From Symsagittifera roscoffensis (Eukaryota; Xenacoelomorpha; Acoela; Convolutidae): a stretch of DNA of 64,000 bases. Below, piece after piece: positions 20,091 through 32,357 of the stretch. Made by a program: the position numbers and the translations under genes. The number at the start of each line of letters is the position of its first letter. Position 1 is the stretch's first letter. The notes under the pieces were generated by a model. The model saw only the letters and a program-made list of their open reading frames with translations. It was not told the DNA's origin and did not search any database. The DNA lies in NCBI RefSeq assembly GCF_963678635.1, contig NC_087067.1, positions 24,621,547 to 24,685,546 on the forward strand, in the 5' to 3' direction.

Positions 20091-21464
20091 GAAGTCCTAT
20101 CTTACTTTGTAACTGTAACACTCGCACAAATAGTACACAGTGACGGAGCGCAGAAAATGTACCTATTGACGACTTGCCGACGTCAATTACCTAAATTCTA
20201 CTCCTTTTTCACCGTCTCGATCTAGCCAGTTGATTTTCTGGTCGGTCTAGGGCTAAGTAAAAAGTTATCATTTTCAGGCAATCAGTCAAACGTCTTTTAC
20301 TCAGCTTTCGTTTATATGCTAATACAACCACATAGCTGGGTCTCGGATCCCCAGACTACATGATTGCTATTAAAAACACGGCTCGAATATCCTATTTTCA
20401 TATGTTTTTGGTGATAGTTCTATATTAAATCCATTGGAGATGGATTGACCCTTTCCTCCTTCTGCCTACTCATTATCTAAAACACCAAATTATACCAGTG
20501 TTAATTCAAAGGTTTATGGCATCAGAGTAGCTAAGAAGTCCTTCTTTACAGTCCTTCACCATATATTGTCTCTGGGGGGCCGAGCCTCCGATTCCGGGGT
20601 TTTTCTGTAATAACGTCGTTATTACTCCTAATTCGTGGCACGGGAGGGTACTGCTCCTTCCTTCTTCCACACTGAAGCCTCCTTTCTGGCTAATTACTTC
20701 CGTTAGGTGTCCTATCGTGCGTGATGGTCACAATGAGAGGCTTCGTTTTTTATTTCGTTCTCGTTCGACTATTTTTCACTAAATCGGTTGTTGTTGTTTT
20801 TCTCTTTTTTCCAGCTGAACATGGCCGTTTTTGCATTTCTCAGAAATGTAACGTCGCAATTCGAATTTTCGAAAATTAAAAAAATCCAGAATATTCTAGC
20901 CTCCTTTTCAAGCATACACGATCACTAAGGCCTCTAACGTCTTTTTCATGCTGCGACGGAAGGTTCCGCTGTGCCAATCCGGGGGAATGGCACATACTCA
21001 CCGGACAGTCCCCATCAATGTCCTCATTGATCGCATAAAACCGGGTTATCGTGAAGTAGCTATCCAGTTCTCTACAATCAACCTTACATATCGCATTAGA
21101 AAATGAAATTTATCTACTCCACCTCAACTCACCGCGTTTCACAAATGGCATCATACTACATCTCACTGCCTTTCAACATTTTCACAAAATTTGCACTATG
21201 AGAAGTGTCCTAGATAAAATTTCTTTTCTGACTACTTACGTCATCTCGCCATAAAATTTTTTTTCACTCTTGCTTGATTAAAAATTTGGGAGGTGGCACG
21301 GCCACGCACTCGTTAAAATTAACTTAATGTCACTCGCCAAGTATAATCAATCATTTATGCGTTTGCCTTCATATAAAAACTAAGAAACTCTAAGGCTAGA
21401 ATAGGTAATGTGGTACTCACCCTCTTCGAGCGAGCTTACCCAAACCTACCAGGTCGCCACACAG
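20091..21464. other. Non-coding interval between LINE relic and LTR-like sequence
   Basis: No gene is recognised. The stretch holds a perfect 19-bp palindrome, GTAATAACGTCGTTATTAC (20607-20625). Immediately next to the LTR-like end, the minus strand reads TGGCGACCTGG (21459-21449), resembling a primer binding site. It could be leader sequence of a second, truncated LTR element or unrelated DNA. Confidence 0.4.
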
Positions 21465-21752
21465 TGAACACGTGTCTTACACATGATAAAAACTTCAGTC
21501 GGTTTTAATTAGGTAAATAAACTCATCTATGTTCTCTATATATATGTAAATAGCATCAACTAAAATTTTCATTGACATTTCGCAATTGCAACAATTTACC
21601 AACTCTCAAAGTCTGGTTTCACCAAACTACAACAAAACAAGAAGTTTAACAGTTTCAATAATCAAACTTAGTTGATTGGTATAAGTTTTAGCGCACAAAG
21701 ACAATTAAGTTTTTCTCCTTCTCTCTTCACTCTCACTCCATCTCGTGTTACA
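21465..21752 (-). repeat. LTR-like end of the fossil element
   Basis: On the minus strand it begins TGTAACACGAG and ends CACGTGTTCA. The two termini are imperfect inverses (AACACG/CGTGTT) and have the TG...CA form. A TATA-like CATATATATAGAG lies inside. Just upstream, the purine-rich GTGAAGACGAAGA would fit a polypurine tract, as expected for a 3' LTR. No second copy is found at the other end. Confidence 0.45.
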
Positions 21753-21819
21753 TCTTCGTCTTCACTCCATTGCTTCTTGTCCTGGTTCTTCTGTCTCGCT
21801 GTCTTCTAGGACTTTCTCC

Positions 21820-21945
21820 AGCATGTCCACGGAGTGGCGGGCCGTGCCCCAACTCTCCTGCTTTAACAGCCTCGGTTTGTCCAGCATGTCCACGGAGTGG
21901 CGGGCCGTGCCCCAACTCTCCTGCTTTAACAGCCTCACATTCCGT
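21820..21945 (-). repeat. 63-bp tandem duplication in the fossil element
   Basis: Two adjacent copies of a 63-bp unit beginning AGCATGTCCACGGAGTGG, identical as far as I can read. The period is a multiple of three, so it is a 21-codon duplication in the reading frame of the terminal structural region. Confidence 0.9.
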
Positions 21946-21999
21946 TCTAGGTCAGCTTGTAAGACCTCTCTCCTTTCAGCTTCAGTAACACAAAGCGCT

Positions 22000-23740
22000 C
22001 CAGCTACTCGCTTCACCGCCGTGGTAACAGCATTTTTGAGCGTTAGGAATGCTCCCTTATAGGCTCCGGTCCTATATCTAACTGGAAGGATTGATAGGCT
22101 TCCGTGCCCCTAGACATATGACGCTTCGCGCGTTCATACATCCATGACGTCATCACTGCACGGAACCAAGACATCAACCTTTGCCTTGACCATATCCTCT
22201 CAATGGCTTTATGTATCCTCAGAATCCTGCAGGTGGTTCTGAAAAGATCTAAGTTGTTGTTCATCTTCACGTTGCTTAGTTGCTCAGGTGTCGGCACGGC
22301 CGTCTCCTGGTCACTCGTGCCCGCGTTAGCTTCTAAGCATCCCACCGCCAGCATGGCACTAACTATTACAATTGACACTGGTTGATTTTGGTCGGGCAAA
22401 CCCCGTGGAGTACAACTCCTCCACGTCCCACACTAAAACCAGATTCCCGCGTTTGGGGTACCATAACGTCTGCGCCAGGCAGTGACAAGGATACTCCCCA
22501 TGGGTCATCAAGATGTTCCTTCTGGTCCGGTACCCTGAAGCTCCCAGCAGCGGTTCCACTTATGTCATGATCCTGTGTACGTCGTGTTTTTCATCCATGG
22601 TGGGGAATTCGGTGGGTAACGCTCCGCTCGCCTTTTTCTTCTGGAATACACTCACATTACCCTCACTTAACCTCATGAACTTTTCACCCACTACGTCCTG
22701 CAACTCGCCGTCAGATCTCTTCAGGACGGCCCGAATGATCTTTGTCAATAAATCATATGACCTCTCCGACATTCTGGCCAGCCTCACACATTTTGGCACA
22801 GAGAAGAGTTGGTCGACCACCACCTGCTGCGTCCTTGCGTCCATCACCACCATGTGCGTGGGGTATTTGCTATTGCAATATGGTGCGGAGCTCGAACCCA
22901 CCAGATATTTTGAACCAGTAGGTCTATGATAGGCCTCACTGTCTTTCAAATTCATCTCGTTCTCCAGAGCCTCTCGCCAACCTCCAGTTTTCTGCTCAGT
23001 CTGCAATGCTCCAGGGAACACTTCCATACTTAGGGACCTAACTAGCACATGGGCACACTCCAGGCGTTCCAGTGATTCGATCGAGCTTCCGTCACTCCGT
23101 GACAGTCCGCAATCAACTCCATTTCACTTTTGTCCGACATGCTTAACCTCCCATACAATTGAGCTAGTTGGCAATGTTGCTCAATCAGCGTGTTCAGACA
23201 ATGCCCCAAATTACACACGTGTCCGTCCATTCCACTACTGTAGGCTAGACAGGTGCCCTGTCTCAACCAATCACTGGAGGGATTTCCCTCAGATGGTCCC
23301 GTGGATGATCCGCTCTTCTGCTTCGTTTTTCTCAGGGCCAGCAGATGGTGTATCATGGCCAAATCGTGTGACTCCGCTTAATCGTCCAAATCCAATGCGA
23401 CATCTGCCGTCATATCCCAGATTAAACCGGCGTTTGGATGCGGACACCAGGAAGGCTTCATCAGCTCCCACATGGTTACTAAGCTGGTCTTCAAGGGACC
23501 GTCCCAAGAACCACAATTAAAGCTCACTTGCCCCTTCAGCTCGGGAACCGAGGGTTCGACCACTCGTTCCTCCAAAATGATTCCCAGCTTGGGTTGTTCC
23601 ACCATCAACATGCCAGTTTCCTTGACTCGCTCGACCCAGAAATCAAGTACTCTAACCTGCTCATAGTCAAAATATGCTTCCCTGGCTTCCCCGTCAACAA
23701 AGGGATTGTACGCCATCCCTGGTATGCCTGACACTTATTG
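22000..23740 (-). pseudogene. Fossil element: cysteine-containing, possibly envelope-like region
   Basis: The region holds minus-strand coding remnants with scattered cysteines (for example CNLGHCLNTLIEQHCQLAQL) and a hydrophobic, signal- or membrane-like stretch VSIVIVSAMLAVGCL. Its position just before the LTR-like end is where an envelope gene would lie. No named envelope family was recognised, so the role is inference. Confidence 0.35.
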
Positions 23741-24740
23741 GAATGACTTCAACTTCCCCAATGTTGCATAGTCCTTCTGTCCCCTGACTGCTTCAATTAA
23801 CTCAATTGACTTGTTGGAGTATCTTCTCACTTCTTCCAACCTGCGATAGCTTTCTATGTCGTTAGATTCTTTACTTGGCATGAGCAGCGGCATGTCATGA
23901 TACAACTCCAGGAGAGCCCTCAGGAGTTTTCGTTCACGATCAACTACGCCTTGCCGAATGGTTTTCACACATTTTTCCAACACGGGAGTGGGGATACGAT
24001 CCACCACGAACCTCACAAAGCAAAGTGCATCTTTACGCTAAGCCCAGGCTATCGCCGATTCTTCTTTTTTAATCAACACTTGAAGGGCTTCCATCAATTG
24101 AAGTTCCTGCTCCTTTGATTTCGAGTCATTGTTGGCCTCATATTGAGATTTCTTGATTCCCATTAGGCACCAGGCCAGTCGTACTTGCAAGTCAGTTCTT
24201 GCACACGGATAGGCCAGGTATGCTGCCACCGTCGCAGGTGCATGCATCGTCTCGTCAAAGTATCTTTGGAGGACCGCCCTCCAAGAGATTTCCAACAGTT
24301 TCTCCAGCCCGATTTCATTCGCCTCAGAGGACATCAGAGGGCCGTATTCTTTTCGATTCAAGTTGGAGTTCTCCTTCAGTTCTTTCAAATACTCTTGCAT
24401 GGCGGGCTTCTCGCTCATGGCCATCAAGTGCCCTCTCGCTGAGTTCCTCGCCTTGAGCATCTCCACATAATCCCTTGCGGGATCTCCCATGGGGACTGAG
24501 TCGGGCACTGTGGTCCGACTGTACTCGACCACACCGAGTTGCCCCTCCAGTTTCATCCGGGCCATGTTGGTCCGTGAGGGCTTGTAATCGTCGAGTTCTC
24601 CAGATCCACACTGACTGATGACTTCCAATTGGAGCTTTGCGTCCGCCAAGGTCCGCGCGCTTTTCTTCGACCTTGTGGCTGTTGAGGTCAAACCTGCTAA
24701 TAACATAGGGGGTATCAGGTTTTCTTTCTCTCCCCCGGTC
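23740..24740 (-). pseudogene. Fossil element: helical, charged region of unknown role
   Basis: Coding remnants are rich in Glu, Lys, Leu and Arg, without visible catalytic motifs (for example SYRRLEEVRRYSNKSIELIE). They could belong to a structural protein. No family is recognised. Confidence 0.35.
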
Positions 24741-24759
24741 AACGCTGCTCCATCTCCTT

Positions 24760-25690
24760 ATCCACTCTCACTTGGACGAGCTACTTTTGCCAACGAGCCG
24801 AATATTGCATTAGCCTTCGTCTTCACCGCTTTCTGATTCACGGACTTGCTTCCTATTCTCCCTTTCAATCTCTTCAGCCCTTTCTTGGCTCGCCTGACGG
24901 GTAGTTTTCTCACAACCTGATTTTCATCGGCACTGTCCTCCGAAACTGACTCGGTCAGAACGTCAGACTCGACAGACCTCATTAGCTTCCCCAGAACCTC
25001 GCGCATGATGGGTTGCTTCAACTCTACCTTCATTACGGTCATTCGGTTCCAGGTCACTCCTGCCTTTCGTTCAAGTTCACTCTGGTATCTTTGCCACTCC
25101 TCTTCAGGCAACGTACTCAGAAAGGATACCCTCATAGTCCCGTCGATGCTTCTACTCCTTGGTGACTCATGGAGCATCTGTACGTCCTTTCTCCAGTAAT
25201 CCTTTTCCAGGCCTATCGGATCCACTGGGGACAAACTGGCTGGCACCTCCCTCGTAGGGGACATGAAAGACGATGGTGTCATCAACAATAGATTTCTATC
25301 GACTTTCCCGTCGTCATCTTCACTGAACTGGTATTCCAGAAAGTCTCTCTCCAACGCTTGAATTGTCTCCATTTGACTTGTCTCCCTTTACCTCTATATG
25401 ATCGTCATCTTGATCCATCTTCTCATCATGGTTTGTGTCTGGTCTCGGCCCTGGTCCCGAAGGGCCTTGTCGCATATCCATGCCCGAGTCCGGCCGCGCC
25501 GGTACGGTCAGATCCCCTGCGTGATAGAATAACTCGTCGTTCACCAGGAACTCCACCGATTCGTCGCCATATGGCGCCAGCTCGCCGATCGTCATGTACA
25601 TGCTTGCTCTGCACTCCTTTGCCACTTCCAATAGTATCACTTTGACTTCTCCTGGCCATTTCAATTGTGACCAATCATCGTCATTACACA
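24760..25690 (-). pseudogene. Fossil element: acidic region with basic C-terminal tail
   Basis: The coding remnants are Asp/Glu-rich (around DTNHDEKMDQDDDHIEVKGD) with a Ser/Pro-rich middle and a Lys/Arg-rich end (VRRAKKGLKRLKGRIG). The composition suggests a nucleic-acid- or partner-binding structural protein. No family is recognised. Confidence 0.35.
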
Positions 25691-27280
25691 TGATCATCGT
25701 GTGTACACATCATTCCACAAGTCAGCGGAAACCCCGGGACTCCTGGAAGGTGGTGCCTTGATGTTCTTCCTGATCAATGCATCAGGAATTGTGAAGTCAA
25801 ACGTGTGCATGGCCGCAACGTTCCAGCTGATGAAGCGCGGCTCTATCCCTTCACTCCATTTCCGCATTTTTTCTTCCGCGTCACGAGCCGCTCCGAAGCG
25901 AGGGGCAATGGCGGGAGACGTGACTCCCAACAACATCCTCCTTATCGGTAGATATCGGGGGCCTTGGTCCGGCAGCGACCTGGACCCGGAAAGCCACACT
26001 TGCTGGTTCTCCTTGACGTGTGCATATGCCTCCGGCCAAACTGGGACCTGCATCGCCTCTCCTGAATCCTTCACCCCTGGTCGCATATGCCAAAGCTTAG
26101 GATTAAACTGGACATGGGAAAGGTCCTCGCCGCTCATTTTGCATTTGATATTCTTGTTAAAGTCCATCAACATCCATCTCGGCTCCGCTATTCTTCCGAA
26201 TGACCTGTCGTCGCTGGCCAATCCTCTCAACTCTTTCTTCTGTTCCACCCAATTCAGCACGGAACAATCCACAACGGAGACTAAGTTAACATACAACACC
26301 GAGTTCCTGTATGCCTTCACTTGCACGTCCGGGAACACGTATGACATCACCGGTCCGTACATCACGAAATCCCTTAGTCCATGGACCAAAGCCAGCGCAT
26401 CGATCCGCATCATCACAGCCAGATCTGTCAGCAAAGGCATGCCACAATAATGTTTGCACTCACTCACTCCTGTTGCCACCTTGTCCTCTCCTGTGACACT
26501 CCTGTTCTGTTGCAGGAGGTACTGGAGCAAGAGTAACCTCCAATCCTTCATTTTCCGGTATGAGGCGGTTTCCAACTGCGCGTTGAATTCTCGACTCGTT
26601 CCCTGCAGTTGTTCGGGGTAGCGCAAAACGCACGAACAAACGGTCAACCGACCATATGTCCTTGCGATCAGGGTAGGGAGTCCCTTCAATCTCAGATCCG
26701 CCAACGCTTGGGTGAAGAGATTCGCAGGTCCCTTCACAAAGTTCTCGTGAGAAAACGTCACATACAGTGCCATTACCAGACCAATTGACTGTTTTCGGAT
26801 GTCCTTGACGAAGCTCGCGATCAGATTCCGGGAGGCCCTCGGGTAACACGTGGACAGGAAGGATGGCGTCCATTTCACTCCCATTCTACCCAAGATAGCG
26901 TCAGATCTCTCATATTGTGCCGTCGGGGCCAAATAATCTGCCTGGAATCTATCTAGCGACATCGTGTATACGTCTTGCATCAACTGTAACATCATGCCTC
27001 CGGCTAACTCCCTTTCGTTGAACAAGTTTCTCAGATATGTGTGTATTTCCTTGATTACTCCTTGATGTGTATTTCCTTGATTCTTTGATTACTCGAAAGC
27101 ATCTTCTCCTAAGGTACACACTCTCGGCGATAAACACAACCATGAATTGTTGTGTGGCTTCATCCTCAAGGCGAACGCCGTGAGATCATTTTCTGCCGAT
27201 GTCAAATTTTTTCTGACCGTCCTCCCCTGCTCATTTCTAGCATAATCCACTTGTTTGAACCAGAGGTCATCTGCCACCTA
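25690..27280 (-). pseudogene. Fossil element: longest coding remnant, unidentified
   Basis: This is the longest continuous coding stretch in the element, over 400 codons. It is globular in composition, with few low-complexity runs and several Cys and Trp residues. I do not recognise a family. Its length and position fit a structural (capsid- or surface-like) protein, which is inference only. Confidence 0.4.
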
Positions 27281-27299
27281 TTATACTAGCAAGTGATCG

Positions 27300-28410
27300 T
27301 CATCTACTCCTGGCCTCAATTTCAGTATCCTGGCGAAGTTGGACAGCTCCAACCCAAGGACTTCGTTGAAGCAATCTTTGAATCCTTGGATGACATTGGA
27401 AATGTCAGCCCAGATGGCAGGAAGCTCCGAGCGGGGTGGGTAGTAGTTGTTAGGATCCACCATCCTGTTCGGCGCGGGTATGCTCACGCTGAATCGTCCC
27501 TCTGCTAGAGTTGTAACCATTGTGTACACAAAATGCAAGGGTTCTGGTAATGCGGCGTATCCCGGTGATAACACAAAAATGATCTTCACCACGTTCTTAA
27601 GTGTCGCTGCACTGATGTCTCTACCTCGGTCATGGCTGAGTGCAACGTCATAATAGCCTCCCCTATGACTTCAAAGCTAGGGACTGATCCATCTGTCAGA
27701 CGGGACAACAACCCACTGCTCTGCAGGAGGTCATTCGAGCCGGCAATTACTATCACCTGCGGATCCATGCTGACCGTCCTCCGCTCGCTTATCTTCATGC
27801 CTACTGATTGCCCCCAGTCCAATTTAGGCGCTGTCAAGAAAATCATGTCGGGCCAAAAGAGGGAACGAGGCGTATAGAGATAATCTGAACTGGCCACTAT
27901 CAGATGCTTGGCAGCCTTTATATCACGCTGGTGTCCTCAGTCCCTTGTATCTATTATCGCCCTCTCCACCGAGGTTGCTCTGGGATAGTCTCTCGAATAT
28001 TCACCAGGCGCTTGGCCGGGTGGTTTGGAGAACTGCCTATACATCTTATGATGGTTATTGTTGGGCTTTTTCTCCGTCAAAAATTTGCCCATCTGGGAAG
28101 GTGGTGTCAATTCCCTGGCTCTCCGAGGGACGTCCTTAAAAGATCGGGTATTCAAGGGTCCAAAGGTTTTGTCTTGAGGCAATCCATCAAGGTCCACAAA
28201 CCTGAGCGTGGTCGCGGAGCTAAAATGTTCCTATTCCGCTAATAGCCAGTTCACGCCCGGTATTCGATATAATCCCGACACTGTGGGACCGTCTCCACCC
28301 ATCATCCTCCTTGCATCTGCTCGACATGTCAACTTGTTCATGTTCAAACTCGTAAACAAATCCGTTTTATACTGTCCCCAACCGCTGGGATCTGGACGGT
28401 TCCAAATCAG
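27300..28410 (-). pseudogene. Fossil element: second SGNH-like segment
   Basis: It contains PQVIVIAGSNDLLQSSG, resembling the G(T/S)ND block III of SGNH hydrolases, followed by IIFVLSPGYAALPEP and PRSELPAIWADISNVIQGF. A clear catalytic Ser block and a DxxH block were not both found, so this may be a non-catalytic relative. Confidence 0.4.
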
Positions 28411-28699
28411 CACACTGCTTGGCTCAACTCCTTCCGCCGGCGTGGCGCTCGTCGATGGACTTCCTGTAGAAGCAGGAGTTGCCGTGGCGGGCGGGTTACT
28501 CGTCCTCGATATAGTCTGAGAGCTAGTCTAACTCTGATCAATTGGCCTCCCCTCTTCGGCTCTCCAATTGTTGTCTTCTAGGGGGAGGAGCAGTCCCCAA
28601 CCTTTTTCTCACATCTGAGCTTGGAGCAACGGAAGCGGTTGCACCCGTTTCCATTGCCAGGGGCCCGAGACGATTAGCGAATGGTTCCAGCACATTACC

Positions 28700-30480
28700 C
28701 CTTGAACTGGTCGAACTGGTCCGAGCCAGTGAGTCGGTTGTCCTCAGTTCTTTCTCTATCGCCTCTATCTGTGTCTGAAATACACCGTTTATCCAGCGTC
28801 TCCCTTGCAGAGTATCTAATGAGTGCGAGATGATCAGTCATGCGCAGCGTATTCTCAAGATCCACGAGTCGCAGCTCGCTATGATTGCTTCTCACCAGAC
28901 TACGGGTCTTATCGTTCCATCGGGACACGTTGCCATTCATGAAGTCCGCCACTGGCGTGCCCACCTCCGGGTTCTGCGGTATTGTGCACAGCACCACGAG
29001 TCGGGGTCTGTATTTCTCCTTTATTTCGTTCAAAAGGCAGACTAGTAGGGGTCCTACTTGCCTTCTGGGGTAACAAGGACCCTTGAAACGTCATTGGTAC
29101 CGGGCATTATCACCAACATATCTAAGTGATCCTCGTCCTGGAACTCCATTGTTTTAATGACCTGAGCCACGGAGGCCCCCCCAAAAGATATAACAGTGGT
29201 CTAACCACTCACGATGATCTTGTTCAATTCCCTCACCAGGCTTTCTCCAACAACCAAATGACGACTGCCTGCAGGAACTGCCTGGTTGCTCAAGGCAGGG
29301 TTCCAGCTCATGCCGTTCAAACAGGCTCGAGGATGCTCGGCAGCTACTTGCACAAATAAGTTGCGTACCGCCACGTTCTTTCTGATGCCACTACGCGAGA
29401 TTTCAAAGCAGTCTCGCCACGTGCGGGTTCCGTTGGCACTATTGCCCGTGAGGTTCGTTCCGAGCTACTCAAGGAGCGATCAAGGCGTTGGGAATTGACG
29501 ATCCTACCCAGCGTCCGGAGACTGGTCCTGTTGATCTCGTCCATCGTCGCTCTGGCTACCTGATTAATTGACTCCTGAAACTGGGGAGCCAAATAGGTAT
29601 CTGAAGGATCCGGTATTGTTATCCTCGAGTTCGAGGCAGATTGTGACGTCGGCTGAGGAGCCTCGGGCTCGCTCGAGGCGCACAGCTCTTGTGCCTTCGT
29701 CCTGGGCCGTGTGTCTCTGGATCCATCCCAGGATTCATCGTTGCCAGAACCTCCGGTGACACTTGGCTCATCCTCGCCATAAATAACTATTTCAGGTGTC
29801 TTATCTTTTCCTCTTTGAGAGCTATTCGCGTGTCCTCGTATTTCTACTCCTCTCTTTCTCGATCTATTGCCTTGTACTCCTCCAACTTGGCATACAGCTC
29901 CCTCTGGTCTTCTTCTTTCTTTTCCCATGTCTCAATAGTCTCCGATGTCTGAATCTCCATCTCATTCATCTTTACTCTCTTCTGTGGAGGAGCAGCCGTT
30001 GGAGAGTCTGCTGAGTGTGACGGGCCAGGCCCATCACGTGATCGTTTCGCTCCGATAAGAGGCTGCACTGGTCGAACAGGTAAGGGCATCTCACCTAGCC
30101 GGTGATCCCTCTGCTCACCTAGTCCCGGCTCACGAGCCAAGTCATGGCCTGACATTTCTCCTCGCCGACATCTCATCAGTCGGTTTTGGCCTCTCTCGGC
30201 GGTCCCGGACTCCCCTTAGGCCAACATTAAGACCACTTCCGTGGGGCGGTCCCCACGGCCTTCTCTTCCCATTGCATTCTAGAGTGCGACCGTGAACATC
30301 GCCAACTCCGGGTCTTCTAGTGAGAAAATGCAATCCACCAGGCGTTGGTATATCTCGTCTAGAGTCTTTCCTAGGCTCACTGAGATGAAATCCAACAAGT
30401 CGTTCGTGTCACTCATGTTTCTTCGTAAATGTGTTGTCGCAATCTTCTGGTTATTCAAGGTCAATAGACAAAGGGGGATC
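28700..30480 (-). pseudogene. Fossil element: basic N-terminal region and SGNH-hydrolase-like segment
   Basis: The region starts with a small acidic/hydrophobic segment (MSDTNDLLDFISVSLGKTL), then a Lys/Arg-rich stretch and a coiled-coil-like run of Glu/Lys. Next come the blocks HLVVGESLVREL (block I-like, GES for GDS), SFGGASVAQVI (block II-like) and MPGTNDVS (block III-like). SGNH-like esterase domains are known in ORF1 of CR1/L2-type LINEs; their presence downstream of pol in a gypsy-like element is unusual. Confidence 0.5.
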
Positions 30481-30489
30481 AATCAAGAT

Positions 30490-30930
30490 CTAAAAAACAA
30501 GTCACTACTTAGAACCATCATTCCAGGCTGTCCCTTTTCTGGGATAAAACATCATTCACGTCTTTTTTAGAAAACTATCCATTGAAATTCTCTTTCGTTC
30601 TTGATTTAAGAACTAGCACCAAGGTGGATCGTCCACCTGCGATCTTGTCAAGATAACACAACTGAGCGCTGCCACCTTTCGTACCTAGAGTGTTCCAGGC
30701 TTTCACGACATAAACATCACATGAAACATAACCCAACAATCACATAACATACAATTACCACACACCAACACTATCACATAATAATCTAATCCCTAATAGT
30801 CAACCTAAAACCTAGACCTAGTGCCTAAAAAGCAAAGCTAACAAAGACTACTTAACATCTAATGTGGCTCTAGCGTATGCTCAGATAAAAAATTTTATCT
30901 AAGTAGACTTCTATGTCTGTCCATGAAAAT
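30490..30930. other. Fossil element: internal non-coding interval
   Basis: About 440 bp without coding remnants, separating the macro-like region from the SGNH-containing region. It includes a near-palindrome AGATAAAAAATTTTATCT (30883-30900). The gap could mark the border between two transcription or translation units. Confidence 0.35.
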
Positions 30931-31350
30931 ATTACATGTACGAGGGCATACAGTTCTCTCGGATGCAGTTTTCCCCTATTGGGATCAAGAACTGGTAAAG
31001 AGAGAGGGAGAGAGAGGTCACTCCTCTCTCAACCAGGAAATCCCTAACTCGAGTTAAGGCCATCACCAAGTTTTCGGGATTTACATATTGCTTGTCAGTG
31101 GCCTTAGTTTCAAGAAAACACAAATATTTCCCTGGTATCTGTGATGCGACAAGGGGCAGCGCTATCATCCCTCCCGCACCAGGCCTCTGCTTTCACAAAA
31201 ACACGATATTCTTATATTCTCTATTAAATTCGGGCGCTAGTGCTGTCTTAAAGCTTACATCCGCAGTTATTGCTATGGCGCATGTACGTTCCGTGAGTAT
31301 AAAATCGCTGTCCGTGACGACGACATTGTTTGAATTACGGTTTGGTAGAT
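30930..31350 (-). pseudogene. Fossil element: macro-like (ADP-ribose-binding) domain remnant
   Basis: In order, the remnant shows AIAITADVSFKTALAPEFNR, a Gly-rich PGAGG turn, then NLVMALTRVRDFLVERGVTS followed by LSL. This matches the pattern of Appr-1''-p phosphatase-like macro domains (an N-terminal ALAxxF helix, a Gly-rich loop, a TK strand, an NLxxALxxLRxF helix and a GVxSLxLP strand). The assignment rests on this pattern. Such a domain would bind or hydrolyse ADP-ribose derivatives; its job in a retroelement is unknown. Confidence 0.5.
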
Positions 31351-32350
31351 CAAAGTAAGATTCAAAAACTCGTCCGAAAGGTAGTTTTTTTTTTTAGCAT
31401 TTTCACCCTCCGTTTCCAGCTCTCCGGTTTCCCTGTCCGAGTTTAATTTTTTGATTATCAGATTTTCGGTGTGGGTCCACGTCGATCGCCCAAAATTGCG
31501 CAGAATGAGATTGGATTCTGGAACGTGTAAAGGACCATCTGGAGCGACACAGTTGGATTCAGTATTGTCGTGACTGATATATTTGATGCTTTTTTGGTCG
31601 ACCCCTTGAATCGTCAAGATGGTCTCTTTCGGGTCTGCTGGCAGATCATGGAGCGCTTCGAGTACTCGCAAAATTGTCAATTCTCGATCATGCATCTGTT
31701 CACTCTCCGGTTCGAACTCCACTTCCGGTTCAGAGCAATCGTCTATCCAATCCCGCTCCGTGTCGTTGACTAGGTCGATCTCTTGTGGCACCAGCACTTC
31801 GTCAAGTCCCACTAGCGAGTCCATCATATCGCTCAAAACTATCCTGTCTATGACAAAATTCTTGCCGTACGGATTGTACTTCTTCTTGCCTTTCCTTCTT
31901 TTGCTTTGGCGTGTTTCCATGGTGAAGGGAAAGTCAGGCTATACACACCTTTGTCAACTTCAGTTTGTTCTGGGCAGTCCTAGTCCCCTTCGGCATAAGG
32001 TAGAGTTTCATCGTCCACCTGCACTCACTCGGTCACTTCCAGGTCCAGTGGTAGATCGCAATTATCTACCACCTCATTCTTTCATTCACCTCGCAGGCAG
32101 GATCCACTATCAAATAGTCTCCCTCTTGCATGTCAGCTGGGATACACCAGTCTTCTAATGAGGCATTGTGCGGTGCTCAATCAATAAAAACGACCTCCTT
32201 GGTGTACTTCAGTTATTTGGAATGGACCACGCCATTTTTTCAATAACTTTTTGGTTCCTTTTGGTGGAACTACTTCCTGGAACACCCAGACATTATCTCC
32301 AACCGAGTAGGCTTTTGCATTCTCACTCCTTTTATCAAATCTCCTTATTT
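31350..32350 (-). pseudogene. Fossil element: integrase tail and acidic linker
   Basis: Remnants of a Trp-containing integrase C-terminal region near 32250-32300 are followed by an acidic stretch around WIDDCSEPEVEFEPESEQ and a basic METRQSKRRKGKKKYNPYG segment. The linker lies between integrase and the macro-like domain. Confidence 0.5.
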
Positions 32351-32357
32351 GTTTGAT

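Noticed and set aside
25701-26450. Plus-strand frame of 249 codons inside the fossil element
   Set aside because: It is antisense to the longest coding remnant of the element and shows no motif of its own.
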